Positions 19,914-28,807 of a stretch of DNA of 64,000 nt are shown here, piece after piece (the stretch's first letter is position 1; every line of letters starts with the position of its first letter). The DNA is taken from positions 112,823 through 176,822 of the forward strand of contig JALUGO010000007.1 in NCBI GenBank assembly GCA_027051905.1, in the 5' to 3' direction. Origin of the DNA: Desulfurobacteriaceae bacterium. GTDB lineage: Bacteria; Aquificota; Aquificia; Desulfurobacteriales; Desulfurobacteriaceae. The position numbers and the translations under genes are program-made. The notes under the pieces are model-generated. The model saw only the letters and a list, made by a program, of their open reading frames with translations, searched no databases and was not told the DNA's origin.

Positions 19914-20342
19914 GTGAAAAGTCTCAGAGTTATCTTTAAGAATGGGGTTTTTGTTCCTGTAGAACCCTGTTCTATCCCTGAGGGAACAGAGGGAATAGTT
20001 GTTTATGCGGGAGAAGAAGCAACATCTGTTTCCTGGTGGAACCGTCTTTCTCTGAGTGATGATAAGAAAAGGGCTCTCAAGCAGTTTTCGGAGAACTTAA
20101 AGAGAAGGGTCTTCTACAACGACATAAAGGTTGTTGAGAAAGATGAGGGATTTGAGGTTTTTGTTCTGGTTGAGGATGAAACTGTAGCTCTCAGGCCAGC
20201 CATGGAAGAAGCCCTAAAAATTTATGAGGAGATGGGAGTTTACATTCCCTTGCAGGTTATATCTGAAAGGCGCCTCAACAGGTGGAGGGAAATGGGAAGC
20301 AGTGTTTACAGAGAAATAGAGGAGGGCGTTTCAATAAAATGA
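19914..20342 (+). CDS. DUF104 (AF2212-like) domain protein
   Basis: 142 residues from a GTG start. The first 35 residues (LRVIFKNGVFVPVEP, then IPEGTEGIVVY) match the short DUF104 domain found in VapB-like antitoxins. The remaining 100 residues form an uncharacterised charged domain, making this longer than a simple antitoxin. No PIN-domain toxin is adjacent; instead it overlaps a SpoVG-like gene as ATGA. Antitoxin function is therefore not claimed. Confidence 0.65.
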   Translation: MKSLRVIFKNGVFVPVEPCSIPEGTEGIVVYAGEEATSVSWWNRLSLSDDKKRALKQFSENLKRRVFYNDIKVVEKDEGFEVFVLVEDETVALRPAMEEALKIYEEMGVYIPLQVISERRLNRWREMGSSVYREIEEGVSIK

Positions 20343-20674
20343 CGCGGAAAGAGCTTGAGCGCCTGCCTGTTATGAACCTTGAGGTAACCGACGTTAAGAT
20401 ATATCCCTTTGATACCACCGGGGTTGGAGGAAACGTTAAAGCTGTGGCTACTGTGAAGATTAACGATATTTTGGAAATCAAAGACATAAAGATCCTATAT
20501 TCAAACAAGGGCTACTTTATACAGATGCCTACCAGAAAGAGCAGGACAGGTGAGTTTATACCGGTTGTTAACCTTTTGAGTAAAGAGCTTTACCTCCACA
20601 TAAGGAGGAAAGTTCTTGACGAGTATAAACGGATTATGGAGAAGTATGATGAAGCGGGCACTGTTAGGGATTAG
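20339..20674 (+). CDS. SpoVG-family RNA/DNA-binding protein
   Basis: 111 residues. Residues 13-100 follow the SpoVG pattern: MNLEVTDVKIYPFDTTG, AVATVKINDILEIKDIKIL, GYFIQMPTRKSRTGEFIPVV and a C-terminal helix ending in VLDEYKRIM. SpoVG proteins bind nucleic acids as regulators. The ATG at 20339 overlaps the preceding stop; an in-frame upstream extension lies wholly within the DUF104 gene and was discarded. Confidence 0.85.
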   Translation: MTRKELERLPVMNLEVTDVKIYPFDTTGVGGNVKAVATVKINDILEIKDIKILYSNKGYFIQMPTRKSRTGEFIPVVNLLSKELYLHIRRKVLDEYKRIMEKYDEAGTVRD

Positions 20675-20990
20675 CATTGTTGGACTTTTTCTTTCTGGCT
20701 GCACCTCTACTCAGCTTTCAAAAACAGATGCGGTAATGCTTGGAGCTTTAGGAGGTGCTGCAGTAGGAGCTGCAACCCACAAGCACTACAAGGCGAAGGC
20801 GAAAGATGCTGCCCTTTACGGGGCAGTTGCAGGTGGTATTTTAGGATACGTTCTTGGAAGCGATCAGACCAGCACCCACACTGTTAACGCCGATACAGAG
20901 TATGACGTTAAAACAAAAGACGGAAGGGTAATTCACGTTCACGAAAGCTGGTATACGGTGGACAGCCAGCCAGCTCCCTCAGCCCGTTAA
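20649..20990 (+). CDS. Glycine-zipper lipoprotein
   Basis: About 113 residues. Lipoprotein signal peptide ends in the lipobox FLSGC; the mature part holds a glycine-zipper hairpin (MLGALGGAAVGAATHKH, then ALYGAVAGGILGYVLG) of the SlyB/Rick17-like outer membrane type. Its C-terminus is hydrophilic (HVHESWYTVDSQ). Tandem ATGs at 20646 and 20649 follow GGAG; either could start. It overlaps the end of the SpoVG-like gene and, at its 3' end, the convergent TrmB gene by 12 bases. Confidence 0.82.
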   Translation: MKRALLGISIVGLFLSGCTSTQLSKTDAVMLGALGGAAVGAATHKHYKAKAKDAALYGAVAGGILGYVLGSDQTSTHTVNADTEYDVKTKDGRVIHVHESWYTVDSQPAPSAR

Positions 20991-21710
20991 GCTCTTAAAG
21001 TAAGTTATGAACGGAACAACGATGCTCCTGTTTTCCGTGTAGAGACTCTTCCCTTTTGAGTAAACCTGCAGGAGTTTTCTTCCATCGACGATAAGGAGGT
21101 AGGGGAGCTCCACCTCCTTCTCCACATATCTTCCACCTAATTTTCTTATTTCCTCCTTGCATGGTATATCAAACTTTCCCACTGCTATGAGTTCAACACT
21201 CTTCTGGATGTATCTATCCAGATTTCCCCTGCATCCAAACTTAAATAGAGGTCTAACTCCTGCAATCCAGACAGATTTCTGTGCCGATGAGATTGTGCTC
21301 AGGGCTTTTGAGATTATTGCTTTCTCTCCTTCTATCGTTAAAACCTCTTCTCCACCTTCAATTTCCCTCTGGTTAAACTTAGAGAGCAGTTTTTCCAGCT
21401 CTTCCACTAAATCTCTGAGGAAACGTTCCCTCTTTTCAAAGTCAGTTTTTAGCTGGTATATCCTTCCCAGCAGGGCATCTCTGACAGAAGCAGGAACGTA
21501 GAGGCGGGGTTTCCCGTTTAAAGCATAAACAAAGCCTTTTTCCTCCAGCCCTTTGAGCGAATCGTAAACCCTTTGGGGAGGAACACCCGAATCCCTTGAA
21601 ACTTCATGGGCAGCAGCTTTGCCCAGTTTCAGCAGAGAAATGTAAGCCCTGGCCTCGTAGGAGTTTAATCCGAACTCTTTAAGGAGTTTTACGCTTTCTT
21701 CAATTTCCAT
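20979..21710 (-). CDS. TrmB-like transcriptional regulator
   Basis: 244 residues from ATG 21710 (an in-frame GTG at 21743 lies in the operator and is less likely). The N-terminal winged helix (LLKEFGLNSYEARAYISLLK, then VPPQRVYDSLKGLEEKGFV) is typical of TrmB; a coiled linker and a C-terminal phospholipase-D-like sensor domain follow (AQKSVWIAG). TrmB proteins often sense sugars, but some bacterial and archaeal members sense redox or metals. It is divergent from a Tat-exported redox protein, its probable target. Confidence 0.85.
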   Translation of the reverse strand: MEIEESVKLLKEFGLNSYEARAYISLLKLGKAAAHEVSRDSGVPPQRVYDSLKGLEEKGFVYALNGKPRLYVPASVRDALLGRIYQLKTDFEKRERFLRDLVEELEKLLSKFNQREIEGGEEVLTIEGEKAIISKALSTISSAQKSVWIAGVRPLFKFGCRGNLDRYIQKSVELIAVGKFDIPCKEEIRKLGGRYVEKEVELPYLLIVDGRKLLQVYSKGKSLYTENRSIVVPFITYFKSLTG

Positions 21711-21738
21711 GGAAATATGATACGATAAAACTAAATTT

Positions 21739-21754
21739 ACCACTAAATGGTGGT
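21739..21754 (+). promoter_or_regulatory. Palindromic operator between trmB-like gene and redox protein gene
   Basis: ACCAC, six bases (TAAATG), GTGGT: a perfect 5-bp inverted repeat placed between the two divergent starts, 13 bases before the plus-strand GTG. Position and symmetry suit a TrmB-dimer site. Confidence 0.5.
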
Positions 21755-21767
21755 TAAGGAGGGTGCC

Positions 21768-22502
21768 GTGGAAAGAAGAAAGTTTCTTAAAGATGTCGCA
21801 AAGGCAGGAATTGGGGCAATCGCCGGTTTAACGGTGGGTTCCGCTATGAGCTTTGCAGCTCAGAAGAAAATAGAGCTTCCCCTTCCTTACGTAAAACTTG
21901 ATCCAAAAAAGGTAGCTGATAAGGCTTACGACGGATTCTATCGGCACGAGTGTGCTTACGGAGTTTTTAACGCCGTCATAAGTGAGCTTCAGGAAAAGGT
22001 TGGTGGGCCTTACCTAGGAATACCAACTCTTATGTTCTGGTACGGCGGTGGTGGTGCTGCAGGATGGGGGACGTTATGCGGAACCCTCAACGCTGCAGGA
22101 GCGATTTTCAACCTTACCTGCGACCAGAAAGATTTTAAGGCTATGATAGATACTCTATACGACTGGTATCAGAAAACGCCACTTCCAACTTATGTACCCT
22201 GTAAAGGTAGGTGGTGTAAGCAACCTTTCCCCAAAAGTGTTTCCCATTCTCCGCTCTGTCACATTTCTGTTCAAAGGTGGTGCAAAATGGCCTCTGTGAA
22301 GTTTGGAAGGCCGGTTCTATACAACAGTAAGGAGCGTTCTGAGAGGTGTGCAAGGCTTGCTGCTTCTGTTGCGGCAAAAGTTGTTGAGATGCTCAACAAC
22401 TACCACTTTGGAAACTTTAAACCGTACAAGGTTAAGGGAGCTCAAAAAACTAAGATGGACTGCAGGCTCTGCCACGAAGTTACTATGAAAGAGCTTTCTT
22501 AA
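21768..22502 (+). CDS. Tat-exported C-GCAxxG-C-C / split-Soret-like cytochrome
   Basis: 244 residues from GTG 21768, chosen because AAGGAGGG lies upstream and the protein then begins MERRKFLKDVAKAGIGAIAG, a twin-arginine signal. The mature part has about ten cysteines, including ECAYGVFNAV, a glycine-rich block WYGGGGAAGWGTLCG, CKGRWCKQPF, SPLCHISVQRWCK and a C-terminal haem site CRLCH. This combination resembles the C-GCAxxG-C-C family and the split-Soret cytochrome c of Desulfovibrio, which carries haem and Fe-S clusters. A periplasmic redox role is likely; the partner is unknown. The TrmB-like regulator is divergent. Confidence 0.75.
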   Translation: MERRKFLKDVAKAGIGAIAGLTVGSAMSFAAQKKIELPLPYVKLDPKKVADKAYDGFYRHECAYGVFNAVISELQEKVGGPYLGIPTLMFWYGGGGAAGWGTLCGTLNAAGAIFNLTCDQKDFKAMIDTLYDWYQKTPLPTYVPCKGRWCKQPFPKSVSHSPLCHISVQRWCKMASVKFGRPVLYNSKERSERCARLAASVAAKVVEMLNNYHFGNFKPYKVKGAQKTKMDCRLCHEVTMKELS

Positions 22503-22583
22503 CTATCTAATGTCAGGAAGTTGAGTTGTGGAGCTTACCCTGATTGAGGAGATGAACTTTATAGCGGAATTTTTGAAAAGTTA

Positions 22584-22611
22584 GTGAGGGGGAGCTCCCC
22601 TCCCCCACTCT
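22584..22611. terminator. GC-rich hairpin between convergent genes
   Basis: GTG-A-GGGGGAGCTC facing CCCTCCCCCAC, between the redox protein gene and the dsrE-like gene. The stem is strong but neither side has a proper T-run, so termination is uncertain. It contains one GGAGCTCC. Confidence 0.4.
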
Positions 22612-22967
22612 TAAAAGGTTAGAACCTTATCGCTGTCAAGAATCCACTCAACAAGGTCGTTCATCGTGGCCTTCTCAGCCCCTTCGTAGTAGGGCTTCCC
22701 TTTGTGGATTCCACACCTTGCCATACAGGTTCCGCACACCTTAACGGGAACCCCTCTTGAAATCAAATCCTTAAGCATTGCAACAAGGTCCTGGTCGTAA
22801 GAGTCTGGCTTAATGGTTTCATTCCTTGCAAGGTCAACGGCGTCGTTCATCAGGAAGATCCTCACAACTGCTCCCTTTTCAAGGAGCTTCCCTGCAAGCC
22901 TTAAAGCGTTCCAGGTTACGTCTGTTCCATCATAAGGCTGCCTGTTGAGGACGAGAAGAACCTTCAT
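22611..22967 (-). CDS. DsrE/DsrF-like sulfur-relay family protein
   Basis: 118 residues, DsrE fold: N-terminal VLLVLNRQPYDGTDVTWNAL, VVRIFLMNDAVDLA, and a cysteine-rich loop VKVCGTCMARCG where the DsrE catalytic Cys lies. Such proteins carry persulfide sulfur or act with peroxide and thiol chemistry. It is 13 bases downstream of uvrA with a GGAGG site. A sulfur-metabolising thermophile would suit it. Confidence 0.85.
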   Translation of the reverse strand: MKVLLVLNRQPYDGTDVTWNALRLAGKLLEKGAVVRIFLMNDAVDLARNETIKPDSYDQDLVAMLKDLISRGVPVKVCGTCMARCGIHKGKPYYEGAEKATMNDLVEWILDSDKVLTF

Positions 22968-22980
22968 TTCAACCTCCTTC

Positions 22981-25794
22981 TTAAGTTTTAAGAGCTTCCC
23001 TCAGGAATTTTCCAGTCCAGGTATCGGTTTTTGCAACATCCTCTGGAGTTCCTGCTGCAACTACCCTTCCGCCCCTTTCTCCACCTTCAGGGCCGAGGTC
23101 AACAATCCAGTCGGCACACTTGATAAAGTCTAAGTTGTGCTCTATCACAATTACAGTGTTTCCCTTATCAACTAACCTCTGGAGAACCTCTATCAGTTTT
23201 TTAACGTCGTGGATGTGGAGTCCCGTTGTGGGTTCGTCCAGTATGTAAACGGTTTTCCCCGTTCCTCTCTTTGAGAGCTCTTTTGCCAGCTTAACCCTCT
23301 GTGCCTCTCCACCTGAAAGTGTCGTTGCAGGCTGCCCCAGCTTTATGTAGCCAAGGCCTACGTCATACAGCGTTTTCAGTTTGTTGAAGATTTTAGGGTG
23401 GTTCCTGAAGAACTCCATCGCTTCTTCAACAGTCATTTCAAGAACTTCGTAGATGTTCTTACCTTTGTAGGTAATTTCTAAGGTTTCCCTGTTGAACCGT
23501 TTTCCGCCGCAGACATCACATGTTACGTAAACGTCTGGTAGAAAGTGCATCTCTATCTTTACAACTCCGTCTCCCTTACAGGCCTCACACCTTCCGCCGG
23601 GAACGTTAAAGGAAAACCTTCCCTTCTTATACCCCCTTGCCCTTGCCTCAGGGGTTGCTGCAAAGAGTTCCCTTATGGGAGTGAAAACGTCAACGTAGGT
23701 GGCCGGGTTAGACCTTGGAGTTCTACCTATGGGAGACTGATCAACCCGAACAACCTTATCTATGTGCTCAAGCCCCTCAATTCTCTCATGCTTTCCGGGA
23801 ATTACCTTGCTTCCGTAAATCTCTTTTGCCAGGGCTTTGTAGAGTATCTCGTTAACGAGCGTTGACTTACCTGAACCTGAAACCCCGGTTACGCAGACAA
23901 AGAGCCCTAAGGGAAACTCAACGGTTATTTTCTTTAAGTTGTGCTCAGCTGCCCCTACTACTCTCAGCCACTTACCGGTAGGTTTCCTCCTCTCCTTCGG
24001 AGTTTCTATCTTCAGTTTCCCTGAAAGGTATTTCCCCGTTAGTGATTTCGGGTTTTCCTTTATCTCCTCCGGCGTTCCTGTTGCAACAACCTCTCCCCCG
24101 TGAACTCCCGCTCCTGGGCCCATGTCAACAACAAAGTCTGCACTCTCTATAGTTTCTGTGTCGTGCTCAACAACGATTACTGTATTCCCTAAATCTCTCA
24201 GGTTTTTCAGCGTCTCAATCAGTCTTCTGTTATCCCTCTGGTGAAGACCAATACTTGGCTCGTCTAAAACGTATAGGACGCCTGAGAGCCTTGAACCAAT
24301 TTGTGTTGCAAGCCTGATTCTCTGGGATTCTCCCCCTGAAAGGGTAGAAGTTTTCCTGTCTAAAGTCAGGTAATCAAGCCCTACGTCTAAAAGGAATTTG
24401 AGCCTGTTCCTTATCTCCTTTAAAACCCTCTCAGCTATAACGGCCTTCTGTCCCTTAAACTCTAACTTCTCAAAGAACCTGTAACACTCCTCAACGGTCA
24501 TAGATTCAACTTCTGCGATGTTCTTTCCACCAACCCTTACAGAGAGAGCTTCTCTGTTCAGTCTCTTTCCACAGCAGGCTTTACACTCAACTTCCCTTAA
24601 GTAGGGCTCAATCAGCTCCTTTACATATTCAGACTCACTCTCGTGGTAGCGTCTCTCAAGGTGGGTGATTATCCCTTCAAAGTAGTAAGGTCTGTAGTTT
24701 CCACGGCTGTAGGGAACGGTGTTGTAAACCCTTACAGGCTGTTTCTCTGAGTAGAAGAGGAAGTTGAACTCCTCTTTACTCAGCTCTTTAACGGGAGTGT
24801 AGGGTGAGATTCCAAGTTTCTCACAGCCAGTTTCTATCAGATCAATCAGATACTCAAACTTAGCCCTGTTTATTAGCTCTACCGATTCAATAACGGGAGC
24901 TTCAAAGTCCAAAAGGAGTTCCGGGTCTATCGCCAACCTGAAGCCAAGCCCTCCACACTCCGGGCAGGCTCCGAGGGGGCTGTTAAAAGAGAAGAGCCTC
25001 GGCGAGATCTCCCTGTAGCTAAAGCCACAAATGGGGCAGGAACCTTTCGTTGAGTAGGTTTCTTCTTTCTTCGTCTCGTAGTCCTGAACGATTACAAGTC
25101 CGTCTGAGAGTTTAACGGCTATCTCAACAGAATCTGCAATTCTTGTCTTTGACTTCTCAGAAACCTTCAGCCTGTCAACGATTACCTCAACAGTGTGCTT
25201 AACCTTCTTCTCAAGCTTAAGGTTTAAAACCTCTTCGGCTTTATACTCTTTCCCGTCTATTCTGAAGCGCCTGAAACCCTGCTTTATCAGTTTCTCAAGG
25301 AGCTCCCTGTGCTCCCCTTTTCTCTCCCTTACAACGGGGGAGATGATTATTACCCTTTTACCTTCAAGCTTTAGAATCCTGTCAACTATCTCCTGAACCG
25401 TTTGTGGCTCTATCGGGACGTTACAGGTAGGGCAGTAGGGAGTTCCAGCCCTTGCAAAGAGGAGCCTTAAATAATCGTGTATCTCTGTTGTCGTTCCAAC
25501 CGTTGACCTGGGGTTTTTTGAAACGGTTTTCTGCTCAATGGAGATGGCAGGAGATAGCCCTTCAATAAGGTCAACGTCTGGCTTTTCCATAAGCTGCAGG
25601 AACTGCCTTGCGTAGGCAGACAAACTCTCAACGTAGCGCCTCTGCCCTTCAGCGTAGAGGGTATCAAAGGCTAAAGAGGACTTCCCGGAACCAGAAACAC
25701 CTGTTATTACAACCAGCTTATTCTTCGGTATTTCAAGGTCAACGTTTTTAAGGTTGTGCTGCCTTGCACCTCTTATTACGATGCGGTCTTTCAT
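22981..25794 (-). CDS. uvrA: Excinuclease ABC subunit A
   Basis: 937 residues from ATG 25794 (AAGGAG upstream); a longer reading from 25899 adds an unrelated tail. Two ABC modules, each with Walker [10 protein letters not shown] and signature [12 protein letters not shown] / [12 protein letters not shown]. Two zinc modules are visible: [14 protein letters not shown] with CPECGG, and [16 protein letters not shown] with CDVCGG. It recognises bulky lesions in nucleotide excision repair with UvrB (55795-57783). The coupling repair factor mfd is at 31419-34649. Confidence 0.98.
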   Translation of the reverse strand: MKDRIVIRGARQHNLKNVDLEIPKNKLVVITGVSGSGKSSLAFDTLYAEGQRRYVESLSAYARQFLQLMEKPDVDLIEGLSPAISIEQKTVSKNPRSTVGTTTEIHDYLRLLFARAGTPYCPTCNVPIEPQTVQEIVDRILKLEGKRVIIISPVVRERKGEHRELLEKLIKQGFRRFRIDGKEYKAEEVLNLKLEKKVKHTVEVIVDRLKVSEKSKTRIADSVEIAVKLSDGLVIVQDYETKKEETYSTKGSCPICGFSYREISPRLFSFNSPLGACPECGGLGFRLAIDPELLLDFEAPVIESVELINRAKFEYLIDLIETGCEKLGISPYTPVKELSKEEFNFLFYSEKQPVRVYNTVPYSRGNYRPYYFEGIITHLERRYHESESEYVKELIEPYLREVECKACCGKRLNREALSVRVGGKNIAEVESMTVEECYRFFEKLEFKGQKAVIAERVLKEIRNRLKFLLDVGLDYLTLDRKTSTLSGGESQRIRLATQIGSRLSGVLYVLDEPSIGLHQRDNRRLIETLKNLRDLGNTVIVVEHDTETIESADFVVDMGPGAGVHGGEVVATGTPEEIKENPKSLTGKYLSGKLKIETPKERRKPTGKWLRVVGAAEHNLKKITVEFPLGLFVCVTGVSGSGKSTLVNEILYKALAKEIYGSKVIPGKHERIEGLEHIDKVVRVDQSPIGRTPRSNPATYVDVFTPIRELFAATPEARARGYKKGRFSFNVPGGRCEACKGDGVVKIEMHFLPDVYVTCDVCGGKRFNRETLEITYKGKNIYEVLEMTVEEAMEFFRNHPKIFNKLKTLYDVGLGYIKLGQPATTLSGGEAQRVKLAKELSKRGTGKTVYILDEPTTGLHIHDVKKLIEVLQRLVDKGNTVIVIEHNLDFIKCADWIVDLGPEGGERGGRVVAAGTPEDVAKTDTWTGKFLREALKT

Positions 25795-25914
25795 GGAGCT
25801 CCTTCTCAAAGGATTTTCGCAGATAAAAATAGGTTTGAATGGCAGAATTGGAAATTGGCGCTGTTTTTCCCGCGGATTTAAATTAAAAACTGTAAGCATT
25901 TGAGGGGGGAAATT

Positions 25915-26910
25915 ATGAAGTATCTATTTTCTCTTATTCTCGTAATCCTTTCATTTTCTCTTTCAGCAGCTTCAGAAGGATTTTTGCCGTTCTACAATCC
26001 TGCTCCTCAGTGGGTTAAAAAAGGACTTGTTGTCGTTTACTCTCTGGAGGGTGGTTCAGCCACAGGACTCAATACCCCGAAGGCAAGCGGCGTTTACGGA
26101 AAGGGATACCTGATAAACGTTGTTCTGGATTTTTACAAACAAAAGCCTTATGGCCTCAGAATTATGCTTCAGTCTTCCGGTTATTCCACCTTCTTTGATA
26201 TGAGGCTTATTGACCTTAGCACCTCCATTTTTTATCTGCATGCTCCATCTATCAACAGAGATATTAGAGAGAAAAAATCCCCTCCAAACTGCCAGTTGAG
26301 CGGAATGGTTGGGAGGATTTTCATGAACTGTTTTCAGAACGGTCTGTCATCAAAGTTTATTGTCTGGTATGATCCAGAGTCTGGACTTGTGAAAAACATT
26401 GTTGTTTCACAACGCTCTGTTAGGGGAAATATAACCCAGTTAAGAGCAAGCTATATTAAGCACTTCTACACAAGTCTTCCTGATGTAGCAAACATTTCGA
26501 GGGAAGTTCTAAAAAGTCACTCTTACGTCCTTTACTCCTTTACACCAATGGGAAAAATGCCCGTTGGAAGCATTAACATTCACTATAAAGGTAAGGAGGG
26601 GCCTGTTCTCCACTACCAGGAGACCAATTCTGGCTATCCGGTTCCGGTAGAGAAATTGGGAGTTGTTTTGAGCGGTCCCAACTACATTCATCCGGCCTGG
26701 CTGTCTCAAAAAGTTCTTCTAAGTGTTCCTGAGGCGGGTTTTGAAATTGTCAGAGCTGGAAGAGGAAGCAGAGGGGGAGTACTGGTCAGGTATGTGTGGC
26801 GGGGAACAGTTCTTGCGGAGCAGGAGTTTGACCCGAAAACGGGGCTTCTGCTCTACCAGCGCGTTTCCCTTCCTGGGGGATTTTCTATGGAGTCTGAGCT
26901 TCAGAACTGA
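25915..26910 (+). CDS. Exported protein of unknown function
   Basis: 331 residues from ATG 25915, which has GAGGGGGG upstream (a TTG at 25900 is also open). A signal peptide ([17 protein letters not shown]) precedes a beta-rich mature protein starting [15 protein letters not shown]. No motif recognised; the repeated YDPESGLVK / [10 protein letters not shown] type segments suggest antiparallel beta structure. It is monocistronic between uvrA (divergent) and the peroxiredoxin, with a possible TTGGCG-N17-TTAAAT promoter. Confidence 0.6.
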   Translation: MKYLFSLILVILSFSLSAASEGFLPFYNPAPQWVKKGLVVVYSLEGGSATGLNTPKASGVYGKGYLINVVLDFYKQKPYGLRIMLQSSGYSTFFDMRLIDLSTSIFYLHAPSINRDIREKKSPPNCQLSGMVGRIFMNCFQNGLSSKFIVWYDPESGLVKNIVVSQRSVRGNITQLRASYIKHFYTSLPDVANISREVLKSHSYVLYSFTPMGKMPVGSINIHYKGKEGPVLHYQETNSGYPVPVEKLGVVLSGPNYIHPAWLSQKVLLSVPEAGFEIVRAGRGSRGGVLVRYVWRGTVLAEQEFDPKTGLLLYQRVSLPGGFSMESELQN

Positions 26911-26983
26911 TTTGTGTTAACCTGTCTATTTACTAAATAGAAAGAAACTATTAAATAGGCAGTGCAATATAGATTTTATTGCC

Positions 26984-27012
26984 TTGAATTTTTAGTTGCT
27001 AATTATTATCAT
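26984..27012 (+). promoter_or_regulatory. Promoter of the peroxiredoxin gene
   Basis: TTGAAT (26984-26989), 17 bases, TATCAT (27007-27012). Start expected about 27019, leaving a roughly 29-base leader containing GGAGGAGG. Confidence 0.65.
26997..27011 (+). promoter_or_regulatory. Fur/PerR-like 7-1-7 box
   Basis: TGCTAAT-T-ATTATCA fits the 7-1-7 consensus TGATAAT-N-ATTATCA with one mismatch and covers the spacer and -10 of the peroxiredoxin promoter. PerR-type peroxide control is the natural reading; Fur cannot be excluded. No fur or perR gene is in the window. Confidence 0.55.
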
Positions 27013-27047
27013 TCCTGTTAGAACAAATCAAACCCAAGGAGGAGGCG

Positions 27048-27650
27048 ATGGCACTCGTTGGACAAAAGGCTCCAGAGTTCTGCCTCAATGCTTACGACCC
27101 GGTCAAGAAGACCTACACAGAGGTAAAACTCTCTGATTACGCAGGAAAGTTCTTGGTTCTCTGCTTCTACCCTGCAGACTTTACATTTGTCTGCCCAACA
27201 GAGATTGCTGCTGTAAACGCAAAAATTGATGAGATAAGGGCTCTTGGTGCCGAGGTTCTCGCAGTATCAACAGATACACACTTCAGCCACCAGATCTTCT
27301 GCGAAACAGAACCTCTCCTTAAAGACCTTAAATTCCCTCTTGCTGCAGACCCAACAGGAGAGACTGCAAGGGCTTATGGCGTTTACATTGAAGAAGCAGG
27401 TCTTGCCAGAAGGGGAAGGTTCATCATCAACCCCGACGGCGTCATCGTAGCTGAAGAAGTCCTCAATCCACCTGTTGGAAGGAACGTTAACGAGCTTCTC
27501 CGTCAACTTGAGGCCTGGAAATACGTTTATGAGCATCCTGAAGAGGTGTGTCCTGCTAACTGGAGACCTGGTAAGAAGACTCTTAAGCCAGGTCCGGACA
27601 TTGCCGGTAAAGTTGGGACAGTTATTACAATCGACGAAATTCTCTCTTAA
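27048..27650 (+). CDS. 2-Cys peroxiredoxin (AhpC/TSA family)
   Basis: 200 residues. Peroxidatic Cys in FYPADFTFVCPTEI (about residue 50) and resolving Cys in EEVCPANWRPG (about 166). It reduces H2O2 and organic peroxides using thiol donors in the cytosol. Strong GGAGGAGG ribosome binding site; likely peroxide-regulated through the box at 26997-27011. It ends at a hairpin shared with the convergent pstS. Confidence 0.97.
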   Translation: MALVGQKAPEFCLNAYDPVKKTYTEVKLSDYAGKFLVLCFYPADFTFVCPTEIAAVNAKIDEIRALGAEVLAVSTDTHFSHQIFCETEPLLKDLKFPLAADPTGETARAYGVYIEEAGLARRGRFIINPDGVIVAEEVLNPPVGRNVNELLRQLEAWKYVYEHPEEVCPANWRPGKKTLKPGPDIAGKVGTVITIDEILS

Positions 27651-27654
27651 AAAA

Positions 27655-27677
27655 AAAGGGGGCTCTAAGCCCCCTTT
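27655..27677. terminator. Bidirectional terminator between peroxiredoxin and pstS
   Basis: AAAGGGGGC-TCTAA-GCCCCCTTT. On the minus strand it is followed by a run of ten T, making a strong terminator for pstS; on the plus strand the T-run is shorter (TTTCCTCTATTT). Confidence 0.88.
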
Positions 27678-27695
27678 CCTCTATTTCTACTCAAT

Positions 27696-28751
27696 TTACT
27701 TCAGAACTACGTTTTTCCAGTAGTCTCTTACCATCTTCTTCGTTGATTCCGGGAGAGGGACATAGCCTAACTTCACAGCTGCACCGTCTCCGTTTTTAAA
27801 TGCCCAGTCAAAGAAATCTATGACCAGCTTGTTCCTCTCTTTTTTCTCCCTGGGAAGGAGTATCATACTTGCAGCTGTTAGAGGCCAGCTATCTTTACCC
27901 GGTTGAAGCAGGAGGTTTCCAGGAAGGTAGAAGTGGTTTTCTGGCTTCCAGCTTGCGTGGGAAGCGGCTGCTTTAAATGTCTCTTCATCGGGCTTTACAA
28001 AATCTCCGTCTTTAGACTGGAGCTGGGCTGCTGAGAGATTGTTCTGGAGTTTGTAAGCGTATTCCACGTATCCTACGGCTCCTGGCGTCTGCATAACGTA
28101 GTTCGTTACTCCTGCGTTCCCTTTGGCTCCAATTCCCGTTGGCCAGTTTACAACCTTACCGTAACCGACCTTTTCCTTCCACTCAGAGCAGACCTGACTG
28201 AGCCAGTAGGTGAAGTTCCAGGTTGTTCCGGAGCCTTCAGCCCTGTGAATAACGGTTATCCTCTGGTGGGGGAGTTTAAGACCTGGATTGTCCTTTTTAA
28301 TCTCTTCAGCGTCCCAGTATTTAACCTTGCCCATGAAGATGTCACAAACACTTCTGTTTGAGAGTTTCAGCTCTGTATCTCCCACTCCGGGAAGGTTGTA
28401 AACGACGACAATTGATCCGATTATTGCCGGGAACTGGTAGAGTCTTCTCCTGTCAAGCTCCTGTGGGGAGAGCATCTTGTCGGAGCCGCCAAAGTCGACA
28501 GTCCTTTCAGTTACCTGCCTGATGCCTCCTCCTGAACCTATACCCTGATAGTTGACCTTTACACCGCTGGCTTTTTCGTATTCCTTTGCCCAGGTTACGT
28601 ATACCGGGTATGGAAAGGTAGCTCCTGCTCCGTTTATAACTGCTTTGCTAGCCTTCTGGGAAGCTTTCTTTTCTGTCTTCTTCTCTCCCCCTCCGAAGCA
28701 TCCAAAGAGAAGAACGGCTGAAGAGAGGGATATTGCTATCAGTTTCCTCAT
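27696..28751 (-). CDS. pstS: Phosphate ABC transporter substrate-binding lipoprotein
   Basis: 351 residues. Lipobox LLFGC, Lys-rich linker, then phosphate-binding blocks INGAGATFPYPVY, FGGSDKMLS and HRAEGSGTTWNFT, as in PstS. It delivers periplasmic phosphate to the PstCAB permease, none of which is in this window. It lies 56 bases downstream of a porin on the same strand, and both probably respond to the PHO-box-like site at 29995-30011. Confidence 0.95.
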   Translation of the reverse strand: MRKLIAISLSSAVLLFGCFGGGEKKTEKKASQKASKAVINGAGATFPYPVYVTWAKEYEKASGVKVNYQGIGSGGGIRQVTERTVDFGGSDKMLSPQELDRRRLYQFPAIIGSIVVVYNLPGVGDTELKLSNRSVCDIFMGKVKYWDAEEIKKDNPGLKLPHQRITVIHRAEGSGTTWNFTYWLSQVCSEWKEKVGYGKVVNWPTGIGAKGNAGVTNYVMQTPGAVGYVEYAYKLQNNLSAAQLQSKDGDFVKPDEETFKAAASHASWKPENHFYLPGNLLLQPGKDSWPLTAASMILLPREKKERNKLVIDFFDWAFKNGDGAAVKLGYVPLPESTKKMVRDYWKNVVLK

Positions 28752-28807
28752 CGGTTTCCTCCTGACTCTGATTATTTTCTAAGTATATTAAAAGGCCAGG
28801 AAAGCTC

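Noticed and set aside
19914..20342. DUF104 gene as half of a toxin-antitoxin pair
   Set aside because: No PIN or other toxin gene is adjacent, and the protein is longer than known DUF104 antitoxins.
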